The notes under the pieces: generated by a model
Told to the model about the DNA's origin: nothing
The model's database searches: none
What the model saw: only the letters and a program-made list of their open reading frames with translations
Program-made: the position numbers and the translations under genes
Source: Scybalousia_A sp045221575
GTDB taxonomy: Bacteria > Bacteroidota > Bacteroidia > Bacteroidales > P3
Direction of reading: 5' to 3'
Assembly: GCA_045221575.1 (NCBI GenBank)
Contig: JBGUWU010000019.1
Coordinates: 46,318 to 110,317, forward strand
DNA length: 64,000 bases
Shown: positions 8,373 through 16,191 of the stretch, one piece after another
Layout: each line of letters opens with the position of its first letter
Position numbering within the stretch: position 1 is the first letter of the stretch

Positions 8373-8984
8373 ATGAACTTACCAGTATTTGAAATGTTTT
8401 ATTCTATTCAAGGAGAAGGCGAATATGTGGGTATGCCTGCATATTTCATTCGTCTTGCTGGTTGCAATGTAGGTTGTGAGTTTTGCGATGAAAAAAAAGC
8501 GTGGAATAAAAATAATTCTACCTTAATGGACACTGAAGAAATAGTACGTAAAATACTATTATCAAAAGCAAAGAACGTTGTTATCACAGGTGGAGAGCCT
8601 ACTCTTTATGATTTAAACGAACTTACGATAGAATTAAACAAAAATGGTATTAAAACTTTTTTGGAAACATCTGGTGTTAATGAGATTAAAGGTAATTTTG
8701 ACCATATAACTCTCTCCCCCAAACAGAATCACTTACCTTTATGCAATGAAGATTGTTTCGCTTTTAAAATAGATTCCTTAAAAGTTGTAATATCTTCAAA
8801 AACAGATTTTTTATTTGCTGAAACGATGAAAAATCACATACATCAAAAGGAAAAAGTTTCTTTGTTTCTGCAACCTGAGTGGGACAAAAAAGACGAAATT
8901 ATTTTAGAAATAATAGAATATATTAAACAGAATCCAGAATGGAACCTCTCATTACAAACTCATAAATACATAAATGTAAAATAA
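8373..8984 (+). CDS. queE: 7-carboxy-7-deazaguanine synthase (radical SAM)
   Basis: QueE converts 6-carboxytetrahydropterin to 7-carboxy-7-deazaguanine in queuosine biosynthesis, using a 4Fe-4S cluster and SAM. I place the start at ATG 8373, giving 203 residues (MNLPVFEMFYSIQGEG). An upstream in-frame TTG at 8349 overlaps the -7 promoter element TATTTTTG (8344-8351) and cannot be the start. The family hallmarks are FYSIQGEGEYVGMPAYFIRL and the CxxxCxxC cluster motif at Cys31, Cys35 and Cys38. VVITGGEPTLYDL is also present. The length and the closing LQTHKYINVK are typical. The gene is monocistronic, with tRNA-Phe 130 bp downstream. No other queuosine genes are adjacent. Confidence 0.93.
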   Translation: MNLPVFEMFYSIQGEGEYVGMPAYFIRLAGCNVGCEFCDEKKAWNKNNSTLMDTEEIVRKILLSKAKNVVITGGEPTLYDLNELTIELNKNGIKTFLETSGVNEIKGNFDHITLSPKQNHLPLCNEDCFAFKIDSLKVVISSKTDFLFAETMKNHIHQKEKVSLFLQPEWDKKDEIILEIIEYIKQNPEWNLSLQTHKYINVK

Positions 8985-9065
8985 AATTACAAACTTATAA
9001 TAATATAGTAACCAAAATATTACACTTATAATAAATATATAAATAAAAAAATATCTTTCAAAAAT

Positions 9066-9096
9066 TTGGTCATAAAAAAAAAAGATTATAATTTTG
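9066..9096 (+). promoter_or_regulatory. Promoter of tRNA-Phe
   Basis: TTG at 9066-9068, 20-bp spacer and TAATTTTG at 9089-9096, about 21 bp before the tRNA 5' end. This is a full match to the Bacteroidota housekeeping consensus. Confidence 0.8.
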
Positions 9097-9117
9097 CAAA
9101 CGCAAAGTTGAAATGAT

Positions 9118-9190
<73 letters not shown>

Positions 9191-9200
9191 CATAAGAAAA

Positions 9201-9230
9201 GGAACTCTTGGTTTAAGAGTTCCTTTTTTT
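9201..9230 (+). terminator. Terminator of tRNA-Phe
   Basis: GGAACTCTT (9201-9209) and AAGAGTTCC (9215-9223) form a perfect 9-bp stem with loop GGTTT, followed by seven T residues. Confidence 0.9.
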
Positions 9231-9261
9231 GTATTAAACAATAATAAAATCCTAATCTTAG

Positions 9262-9400
9262 AAAAAGTCTTGATTTTTGAGTAAAAAGATTTGATCTTCG
9301 TGTAAGAAGATTTGATTTTTGCAAAAAAAGTCTTGATCTTTTTTTACCAACTTTTGATCTTTTTTCACTAAGTCTTAATCTTTATTGATCTTTTTTTATC
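9262..9400. repeat. 21-bp phased A-tract/TTGAT array
   Basis: Between the tRNA-Phe terminator and the gldN terminator, the core TTGAT starts at 9270, 9291, 9312, 9333 and 9354, and a variant TTAAT at 9375. All are exactly 21 bp apart. Each core is preceded by an A-rich run and most are followed by a T-run. A further TTGAT at 9385 breaks phase by half a unit. The units do not encode protein. The same layout recurs at 32768 and 58091, and with another core at 34762. The function is unknown. The spacing fits about two helical turns. Confidence 0.8.
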
Positions 9401-9520
9401 TAAAACATCACCTTTTCTTTAATATATTAGCAAATTATTTAATATAGTCATCTACATTTCTTCTTTATTTAATTCCAAATGATTAAGTTAAAGAATCTTA
9501 TAAAAACATTAAACAAAAAA

Positions 9521-9549
9521 AAAGAGAAACTAAATATTAGTCTCTCTTT
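9521..9549 (-). terminator. Terminator of the gldLMN operon
   Basis: AAAGAGAAACTAA (9521-9533) and TTAGTCTCTCTTT (from 9537) pair with one mismatch around ATA. The A-run at 9514-9523 gives a long U-tail on the minus strand. It lies 24 bp past the gldN stop. Confidence 0.75.
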
Positions 9550-9572
9550 TTCACTATTATATCAATATGTGT

Positions 9573-10448
9573 TTAATATTCCCACATATCTTGTTCCATA
9601 TTAAACAGCATTTCTTCTACACGTTCAGATTCGTACAAAGCGTCCATACCTGTTAAATAATCGCCTATTTGACGATTTGGAGTATTAGACTCACGTACTA
9701 TATAAGATGTGAAGTGACGTTTTTGAAATATATCATCGTATGTACGTCTTTCTGCGTCGTTATATGGATTATATACCTCTGTATTTGCTAATAATTCTCT
9801 AACCTCTGGGTCATTGAAACGAACCCAACCAATAGTCATAGGAATAGTAACTGCATTTTCATCTTGTCCTTGTTGCATATAATAAACTAAAGAAAAGCCC
9901 ACGATTCTAACATCTCTAACACTTCTTTGTTTATCTATAAACCAACGCTCTTTCAGACGAAGAGTTTTAATATCTTCGTTTGCCATAGCAGTAACAATAA
10001 CAGTATCTTTCATATACTCAGTGCCATCTAAATCATAGTATGGAACTTCTTCAGTTCTACGATTACCCATAGACGCTTTCTGAGCAGCCCAATCTTCTAC
10101 TTCTTCTTTAAACTCATCATCTTTATAAACTTTGATAAGACCTTCTGTAGCAGCATTGTCTATCATTGTCCACATATTCATTCTTGACTGTTGAGGGTCT
10201 AAAGGATAATAGAATACTTGGTTCATCTTTTCTCTAAAGTCTATAACTCTCCAAACTACATGTTCCCAAACTACATCAGCAGCTCTAACATATGGATATG
10301 CAAAAGGTTTCTTTGCCTTTCTAACAATTGGACGTTCATAGAATTGATCAAATTCTTCATTAGATTCTGTTTCATCTACTACTTGTGCAAACAAATTTCC
10401 ACTCATAAGGAATAATGCACCTAATATTAACAGAGATATTTTCTTCAT
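9573..10448 (-). CDS. gldN: T9SS/gliding motility protein GldN (PorN)
   Basis: GldN is a periplasmic component of the type IX secretion system that works with the GldK lipoprotein in rings under the outer membrane and contacts GldM. The 291-residue protein has a signal peptide (MKKISLLILGALFLMSGNLFAQ). The conserved family features are RKAKKPFAYPYVRAADVVWEH followed by VVWRVIDFREKMNQVFYYP, here given as two pieces. LRLKERWFIDKQRSVRDVRI and YDDIFQKRHFTSYIVRESN are also typical. It is the last gene of gldL-gldM-gldN, 31 bp after gldM, and ends at a terminator. Confidence 0.95.
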   Translation of the reverse strand: MKKISLLILGALFLMSGNLFAQVVDETESNEEFDQFYERPIVRKAKKPFAYPYVRAADVVWEHVVWRVIDFREKMNQVFYYPLDPQQSRMNMWTMIDNAATEGLIKVYKDDEFKEEVEDWAAQKASMGNRRTEEVPYYDLDGTEYMKDTVIVTAMANEDIKTLRLKERWFIDKQRSVRDVRIVGFSLVYYMQQGQDENAVTIPMTIGWVRFNDPEVRELLANTEVYNPYNDAERRTYDDIFQKRHFTSYIVRESNTPNRQIGDYLTGMDALYESERVEEMLFNMEQDMWEY

Positions 10449-10479
10449 TTTATAAAATTTTTAGTTGTTATTATCTCAT

Positions 10480-12072
10480 TTATTGTATTGTAAATACCAT
10501 AGATTGATTGCTTGCAGCTTTCTCTCCATCTGGTCCTTTTACTCTAAGCTCATCAATGAAGATTCTATTTCCTCTTCTTAGTTTTTGAATCTTATTAATC
10601 ATTTCTGGAGTAAAGGCATTACCTCTACCTTGTATTGGAGCTTCGCCATCGCCTCCAGCATAGAACATAACTTTATAAGTGGTTACATTATATTGAACAG
10701 GAAAATCAAATCCCTCCATATCTACACGGAAACCTTTCATTGCAAGTAGTGTTTCCTTAGCTATTTTTCCACCAGAATATGTACCAATCTTTACAGTTGG
10801 CTTTGGCATCATCTTAATTCTAAATTCCATTGAACCAAGATTTTGAGTTCTATTGCCTATTCTTGCAGCTGCTGTAATAGTACATTTTCCTTGTGTCTTC
10901 ACATTAACTATATAAGCGCCCTTACCATCTGGACGTATTGTTGCACCATTTGATCCTGCGATATTAACAATCAAATCTTTTGAATTAACTCCTGGAGCAC
11001 CAACACTTACCGGATTATCTACACCAATATAAAATACATTCATCTTGGTTGCAGAAATAGTAACAGAAGGAGCAGCAACAAAATATTCACCTTCAAAATC
11101 GTAAGGAATCTCACCTGTCTCTCGTTTTACATATACAGTTCCCTTATATTTCTGAGGTCCTAATGCTCCAGCTCCAAACTTAAGTTTCAATGTACCAGAG
11201 TCTCCAACAATATTTTGTCCTCTAACATCTCCTCTTAATTGAGAACGAGAGTCGTATGCAGCAACAATAACATCTGCTTCGTATGAGTCTCCTTGCATTA
11301 CGTAAGTAGATTTTGGAATAACTCTTGCCTTAACCATATCAAATTTGAAGTCGTCTGCAGAAATAGATGAATATAATGAATTGATAAGGTCATACTCTGA
11401 GTTCTCTATTTCAGATTTTAACTTATTAAGAATAACCACATCAGCAGCTAACACAGTATGATAGAAATTGTACATCTGCCAATTAAGTTCTTGTCCTGCA
11501 GCATTCTTATGCATAGTTTTAGTATCTATTTGGACTTTCTTTAATTGGGGTTTAAATCTATCATCGCAAAGTTTTAACATTTGCTCTTGGTATGCATCTA
11601 TTTTCTTTTTTATTTCTATAGCTTTACCCGCACTTCCATCCTCGGTTCCAGCACAGAAATAATAGGTAGGAGCATCATAGTTATCTTTCTTTTCTATAGC
11701 ATTAAAACCTTGTTCTTTTATAAGTTTTTTAACTTCTGCAACAGGCTTGCCATCTGTATGTGAGATAACACCGTATTTTACTTCATCTAAATAGTCTAAT
11801 ATTTCTTTAGTGGCTATTCTTACTTTCTTAGCCTTTTCCCAGTTAGGTCCTACTTTCCCTTGGTTGTTATTATATGCATTCTCAAACATTTGATAAGCAC
11901 TTTCTGTTTTGGAAAGAAGCAAATTATTTGTCACTTCCAAACTATCGCCTACCGTAATGAATGACTGCAAAATCTCCGCTGACACATTCAGTGCTAACAT
12001 CGCTGTATACACCAAATACATCATGGTAATCATTCTCTGCCTTGGGGTTTCGGGACAATTCGTAGCAGCCAT
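10480..12072 (-). CDS. gldM: T9SS motor protein GldM (PorM)
   Basis: GldM forms a dimer whose N-terminal transmembrane helix sits in the GldL ring and whose periplasmic domains (D1-D4) span the periplasm to pass proton-driven motion to the outer-membrane secretion machinery. The 530-residue protein starts MAATNCPETPRQRMITMMYL, and the helix continues VYTAMLALNVSAEILQSF at about residues 18-37, as in PorM/GldM. The rest is beta-rich periplasmic sequence with the characteristic VFYIGVDNPVSVGAPGV segment near residue 345. It lies 43 bp after gldL and 31 bp before gldN. Confidence 0.96.
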   Translation of the reverse strand: MAATNCPETPRQRMITMMYLVYTAMLALNVSAEILQSFITVGDSLEVTNNLLLSKTESAYQMFENAYNNNQGKVGPNWEKAKKVRIATKEILDYLDEVKYGVISHTDGKPVAEVKKLIKEQGFNAIEKKDNYDAPTYYFCAGTEDGSAGKAIEIKKKIDAYQEQMLKLCDDRFKPQLKKVQIDTKTMHKNAAGQELNWQMYNFYHTVLAADVVILNKLKSEIENSEYDLINSLYSSISADDFKFDMVKARVIPKSTYVMQGDSYEADVIVAAYDSRSQLRGDVRGQNIVGDSGTLKLKFGAGALGPQKYKGTVYVKRETGEIPYDFEGEYFVAAPSVTISATKMNVFYIGVDNPVSVGAPGVNSKDLIVNIAGSNGATIRPDGKGAYIVNVKTQGKCTITAAARIGNRTQNLGSMEFRIKMMPKPTVKIGTYSGGKIAKETLLAMKGFRVDMEGFDFPVQYNVTTYKVMFYAGGDGEAPIQGRGNAFTPEMINKIQKLRRGNRIFIDELRVKGPDGEKAASNQSMVFTIQ

Positions 12073-12115
12073 AATCTATATCTTTATAATATATTCTTAA
12101 TTAAAAACCAATAAA

Positions 12116-13090
12116 TTAACCTTTAACCTGCATTGCAGCAAGCATATTACCATATATGTCGTTCAAAGAGGCAACTTTCTTTGAAAGAGCATTTACTTGT
12201 TCTTTGTACTTTAATACATTTTCTGCTGTATCTGCAAAATTAACAACAAGATTATCTATTCTCTCTTGAACGTTCTTTGTTGCTTCAAGTTGAGCAGTAG
12301 AATTTTGAATTTGCATTTCATACAAAGCATTAATAGAAGACAAACTTGCTGCCATAGTTTTTAATCCGTCTATGTATGAAGCGTCTCCTACTGACAAAGT
12401 ATTAGCAGTTTCTTTGTAAATATTTGCAAGAGTAGAAACAGCACTTGTCGCTTCTTGAACAGATGCAAGATATTCACCAGAAGCAAGCAAGTCCTTATTA
12501 AGGTAATCTGCAGTTTTCTTGTATGCATTAGACAACTCAACAACACTTTCAGATGCCTCAGAAACATTCTTAACAAATTTTTCTGAAGTCTCAGCCGCAT
12601 TAGCAACAGAAGTAAGTCCTTCAGCAGTGTCTGAAAGTTTTTGCAAACCTTTACCTAAACTTTCTATTAGTTCTGGACCTATTTTAGCGTCTTCAAGCAT
12701 TTTGTCTAACTTTTGAGTAGCACCTAAGCCTGCAAATTCATCAGAACCAACACCGCCATCTCTTTTATCTCCAAAAGCACCAGGGTTAGTTCTTTGTTTT
12801 TCGTGAATAAGACGTTTTTTCTCATCTTCTTCTTGAGGAGTAAGCCCTTCCATTCCTGCTAATTCAGGATAAACCAAAGACCAATCGTATGTAACGTGCA
12901 ATGGTTCAAAAGCAGAGAAGAAGAATATCACAGCCTCAGTAAGCATACCTACAATAAGTAACTCAGTAGCGAAAGGCCAGTGATTAATTTTGAACAAGGC
13001 ACCAATAATAACTATTGACGCTCCAACACCATAAAGCTTTGCAGTCAATTGCTTATAAGCTTTACTTCTTACTAATGTGTCTATTCCCAT
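12116..13090 (-). CDS. gldL: T9SS motor protein GldL (PorL)
   Basis: GldL is the inner-membrane stator-like ring that converts proton flow into rotation of GldM for type IX secretion and gliding. The 324-residue protein has two N-terminal membrane helices (about residues 20-35 and 41-60). The conserved INHWPF turn lies between them and LTEAVIFFFSAFEP lies in the second helix. Glu52 in TEA is the likely conserved membrane carboxylate, by analogy with other GldL proteins. The long C-terminal cytoplasmic part (about 150-320) is a coiled coil rich in Ala, Glu, Lys and Thr. It heads gldL-gldM-gldN and has a perfect promoter at 13164-13193. gldK, normally directly upstream, is absent. Confidence 0.95.
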   Translation of the reverse strand: MGIDTLVRSKAYKQLTAKLYGVGASIVIIGALFKINHWPFATELLIVGMLTEAVIFFFSAFEPLHVTYDWSLVYPELAGMEGLTPQEEDEKKRLIHEKQRTNPGAFGDKRDGGVGSDEFAGLGATQKLDKMLEDAKIGPELIESLGKGLQKLSDTAEGLTSVANAAETSEKFVKNVSEASESVVELSNAYKKTADYLNKDLLASGEYLASVQEATSAVSTLANIYKETANTLSVGDASYIDGLKTMAASLSSINALYEMQIQNSTAQLEATKNVQERIDNLVVNFADTAENVLKYKEQVNALSKKVASLNDIYGNMLAAMQVKG

Positions 13091-13163
13091 AATAAAATCA
13101 GATTTTTTAGTTTTTTGTTATTGTTATTACTTTATTAATTTTCACACGTTTCTCAACAAACAG

Positions 13164-13193
13164 CAAAATTACAAAATTTATTTTAAATAACAA
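13164..13193 (-). promoter_or_regulatory. Promoter of gldLMN
   Basis: On the minus strand, TTG (complement 13191-13193), 19-bp spacer and TAATTTTG (complement 13164-13171) match the -33/-7 consensus. The leader to the gldL ATG is about 67 nt. This supports transcription starting at gldL, with no missing upstream gene in this operon. Confidence 0.75.
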
Positions 13194-13475
13194 TAATTAA
13201 AACCTTATTTTATTTTTTTCGTCTTATTTTTATTTTCTCTAATACGAACAAACTATCTACAAGGTTACATTTGTTTGAACATAATTGTAGAGTGTTTTAT
13301 TTTTTAGCACTAACTTTGTAAAGAAAACATTGAAAGGAGGTTAATATCTTCACATTAATTCATACGAAATTGACATAGAATTAAGATATTTTTAATTCAA
13401 ACTAATATTTTTCACTAATAAATCTTCTTTTTTTACACTAAAAAAAGTTAGTTTTTTTTTATAATTTCTAAATTT

Positions 13476-13534
13476 AACGTAAGTTCAGTATAAAGAAATA
13501 TTTAATTTTTTCTTCCTTATGCCGAACTAACGTT
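13476..13534. repeat. Palindromic element between gldL leader and TPR gene
   Basis: An 18-nt arm at 13476-13493 (starting AACGTAAGTTCAG) is complementary to 13517-13534 (ending GAACTAACGTT). There is one mismatch and two G-U pairs, around a 23-nt AT-rich loop. It ends 8 bp after the stop of the TPR lipoprotein, so it could also end that transcript. A half copy with the same TTCAGTATAA core occurs at 51466-51482. Between this element and the gldL promoter (13194-13475) I see only AT-rich sequence and no gene. Confidence 0.6.
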
Positions 13535-13541
13535 ATTTTAC

Positions 13542-15152
13542 TTATTTAATCTTCTGTAATATTTGATTATAATGATCTTTTAATGTTTCACTCCAAGAAG
13601 ATTGTGGTGTAGAAATTTTTTCCATAGTTTTTTTTGCTTTAGAGTACTGACCTAAGTTATACAGCACCCAAGCATAAGTATCAATATAAGTATCATTATC
13701 AGGTTGTATCTTTATAACTTTTTCTATCATTTCCAAAGCTCGTTCCAAATCCTTTTTATCTAAGGCAAGATAATAAGCATAGTTATTCAACACTGGAACA
13801 TTATCAGCGTCAAGTTCTAACACCTTATCATAGTAAGTATAGCATTGTTCTTTATCTCCTAACTCATGGTAACAATCTCCAAGGTTCCTATACAAATCTT
13901 CTAACACAGGCTTATCATTACCAGCAACGCTAACACCTAAAGTAAAAGTTTCAACAGCATCTGTGTATTGTTCTTTTATTTCCTGGTTTATTCCTTTAAA
14001 AAGATAAGGAACAGGTTGCTCCGGATAATTCTCTATAGCTTTGTCTGCTACATACATAACCTTATCTGGCATTTCAAAATAACTCATAGCAAACAAAGTA
14101 TTTTGAAACAAGTTATAATCATAACAGTCTTTATCTATGGCAGATAGACCAGCATTAGCAGCACTTTGATAATCTTTTATTTTCATATAACCTGTATTCA
14201 ACAAAGCATAAAGCTGACAATCATTAGTATCCACACTTTCAGCTGTTTTTAAACATGTAAAAAAACGTTCAAATATCTTATTATCAGTATCTACATCTTT
14301 GCCATACACGGAATATATCAAACGTATCTTGCTTTGAGTATCAATATTTTTTTGCTTCATTGCATTATTTAGATAAAAGAATGTGGAATCTTGCTCCCCC
14401 TTTATCATATAGTAGTTTGCAAAAGTAATATTAAGATTTTCTTCCTCTGGATCAATTTCTTTTACCTTATTGTAGTAGTATAAAGCCTTATCATAGTCTT
14501 TTTCTTTCATCTTCATCTCAGCAAGAATAGACAAATACTTACTTTGAGTAGGATAATTCTCATGCAATTTTATCATCTCTTGTTCTGCTTTCTTGTTATC
14601 CTTCTGCTCACGATAAATTTGAAATTTTTGTATTGAAGTAGTTTCATTGACACCAAAGCGTTCTTCCATTCTATTTAGCACTGAAAGTTCTTTCTTTGCG
14701 TCTTGCTTAACGTGATAAATCAAAGCCAATTGTTGCCAATACTCTAATGTTTCCGGTTGTTGTTTTACTATCTTTTCCAAAACTTCTGCACATTGGTCAT
14801 AATCTTGCACAGCAGCATATATTTCACACAACTGCAACTTATACCATATATTATTATCATCTGTTTCCATTGCTTGCTTAGAGTAACTTATAGCACTACT
14901 GTAATCTTCTTTCTGCATATAGATACATGATAGATAATACATCGCCGTAGCAGAACATTTGTTATTTGACAAAACATTTTTAAATAAAGATTCCGCCTTC
15001 TGTATATTTCCTTTATTAAACTCAGTTACTGCATCTATTATCAAAGCATTTTCTTTATAATTCTCTGTTTTAGAAGCAGTAGACTTCTTGCTTGTAGTAC
15101 AACAACTAAACAATAAAGCACATAGCAATATTGCAACAATTTTCTTTAACAT
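13542..15152 (-). CDS. TPR-repeat lipoprotein
   Basis: A 536-residue exported protein. MLKKIVAILLCALLFSCC has a lipobox at LLFSC, so the mature protein is probably lipid anchored. The rest is a continuous array of tetratricopeptide repeats, with recognisable units such as ATAMYYLSCIYMQKEDYSSA, DYDKALYYYNKVKEIDPEEE and NVPVLNNYAYYLALDKKDLE, finishing with KAKKTMEKI. TPR arrays serve as protein-interaction scaffolds, and the partner is not evident. It is the last gene of an operon with the S41 protease and a sugar nucleotidyltransferase. Its start lies 1 bp after the nucleotidyltransferase stop, suggesting tight translational coupling. Homologues with this layout are widespread in Bacteroidota, but I know no gene name. 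Confidence 0.85.
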   Translation of the reverse strand: MLKKIVAILLCALLFSCCTTSKKSTASKTENYKENALIIDAVTEFNKGNIQKAESLFKNVLSNNKCSATAMYYLSCIYMQKEDYSSAISYSKQAMETDDNNIWYKLQLCEIYAAVQDYDQCAEVLEKIVKQQPETLEYWQQLALIYHVKQDAKKELSVLNRMEERFGVNETTSIQKFQIYREQKDNKKAEQEMIKLHENYPTQSKYLSILAEMKMKEKDYDKALYYYNKVKEIDPEEENLNITFANYYMIKGEQDSTFFYLNNAMKQKNIDTQSKIRLIYSVYGKDVDTDNKIFERFFTCLKTAESVDTNDCQLYALLNTGYMKIKDYQSAANAGLSAIDKDCYDYNLFQNTLFAMSYFEMPDKVMYVADKAIENYPEQPVPYLFKGINQEIKEQYTDAVETFTLGVSVAGNDKPVLEDLYRNLGDCYHELGDKEQCYTYYDKVLELDADNVPVLNNYAYYLALDKKDLERALEMIEKVIKIQPDNDTYIDTYAWVLYNLGQYSKAKKTMEKISTPQSSWSETLKDHYNQILQKIK

Positions 15153-15153
15153 A

Positions 15154-16161
15154 TTACTCTTTTATATTACTGTAAGCACCTAAAGAAATATCTTTTGCCT
15201 TACCGGTGTATATAGAACCTTCTCCTATCATAGAGTTATCTAATATCGCATTATTTATTTGAGATTTTTTGCCTATTATAGAGTTTGTGATAATCGAATT
15301 TTCTATTACAGCATCATCTTCTATAGTTACGTACGGACCTACAACGCAATTATCTAATCTAACATTTTCTCCAATGTAGTAAGGTGGAATAACACAAGTA
15401 TTATTGCCTGTTACATTAGTATGCATACCTCTCATTTCTTCTCTCATTTCAAGAAGTTGTTTATTGGTATCAACTACTGCATCTTTGTTTCCACAATCCA
15501 TCCACTTACTAACTGTTTCTGTTGTAAAGCTATAACCTGTTTGTAACATATTTTCTAAACAATCGGTAAGTTGGTATTCTCCTCCTTTTACAATATTATT
15601 ATCTATCAATCGCTTTATTTCACTATAAAGTCTTTCTCCACTTCTGAAATAATAGATACCAATAATTGCTTCTTTACTAACAAACTCTTTTGGTTTTTCA
15701 ACAAACTGTAAAATTTTTCCTGTTGTGTCATCTTTCTTTACAACTCCAAATGCAGAAGGATTTTCAACCTCTGATGTCCAAATAATACCATCTTTATTTA
15801 AATCCATCGTGAAATCTGCATTGAAAAGAGTATCTGCAAAAGCAACAACAACATTTCCTTCTAATAAATCTTTAGCTTGCCATACCGCATCGGCCGTTCC
15901 CTTTGGTTCTTCTTGATAAAATATTCTTCCTTCTGCTCCTAAACTTCTGGCTACTTGAATAAGGTCTTGCTCTACTTTTTCCCCAAAATGTCCTACAACA
16001 AAACCAATACTATCAACCTTACCTCCACAAGTTTTTACGATGTCTTGGCAAAGTATTTTCACTATCTCTTTATTACAAACTTTAACTAATGGTTTAGGCG
16101 TTGAAAGTGTATGAGGTCTAAGCCTTTTACCCATACCAGCCATAGGTATTATTATATTCAT
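15154..16161 (-). CDS. Sugar-phosphate nucleotidyltransferase with left-handed beta-helix tail
   Basis: The 335-residue protein starts MNIIIPMAGMGKRLRPHTL, followed by STPKPLVKVCNKEI. This is the nucleotide-binding GxG...R...KP loop of glucose-1-phosphate thymidylyltransferase-like enzymes. VVAFADTLFNADF gives the metal-binding Asp, FVEKPKEF and GGEYQLTDCLENML the substrate region. From about residue 245 a hexapeptide-repeat region (NVRLDNCVVGPYVTIEDDAVIENSII in pieces) forms a left-handed beta-helix. The reaction is probably NTP plus sugar-1-phosphate to NDP-sugar plus PPi. The exact sugar and nucleotide cannot be decided. It sits between the S41 protease and the TPR lipoprotein. Confidence 0.85.
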   Translation of the reverse strand: MNIIIPMAGMGKRLRPHTLSTPKPLVKVCNKEIVKILCQDIVKTCGGKVDSIGFVVGHFGEKVEQDLIQVARSLGAEGRIFYQEEPKGTADAVWQAKDLLEGNVVVAFADTLFNADFTMDLNKDGIIWTSEVENPSAFGVVKKDDTTGKILQFVEKPKEFVSKEAIIGIYYFRSGERLYSEIKRLIDNNIVKGGEYQLTDCLENMLQTGYSFTTETVSKWMDCGNKDAVVDTNKQLLEMREEMRGMHTNVTGNNTCVIPPYYIGENVRLDNCVVGPYVTIEDDAVIENSIITNSIIGKKSQINNAILDNSMIGEGSIYTGKAKDISLGAYSNIKE

Positions 16162-16191
16162 AGTCTTAAGTTTTTTTGTTTATAACTATTA

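Noticed and set aside
9262..9400. Possible CRISPR array
   Set aside because: The period is 21 bp with A/T-rich variable linkers. There are no 25-40 bp conserved repeats with unique spacers and no cas genes.
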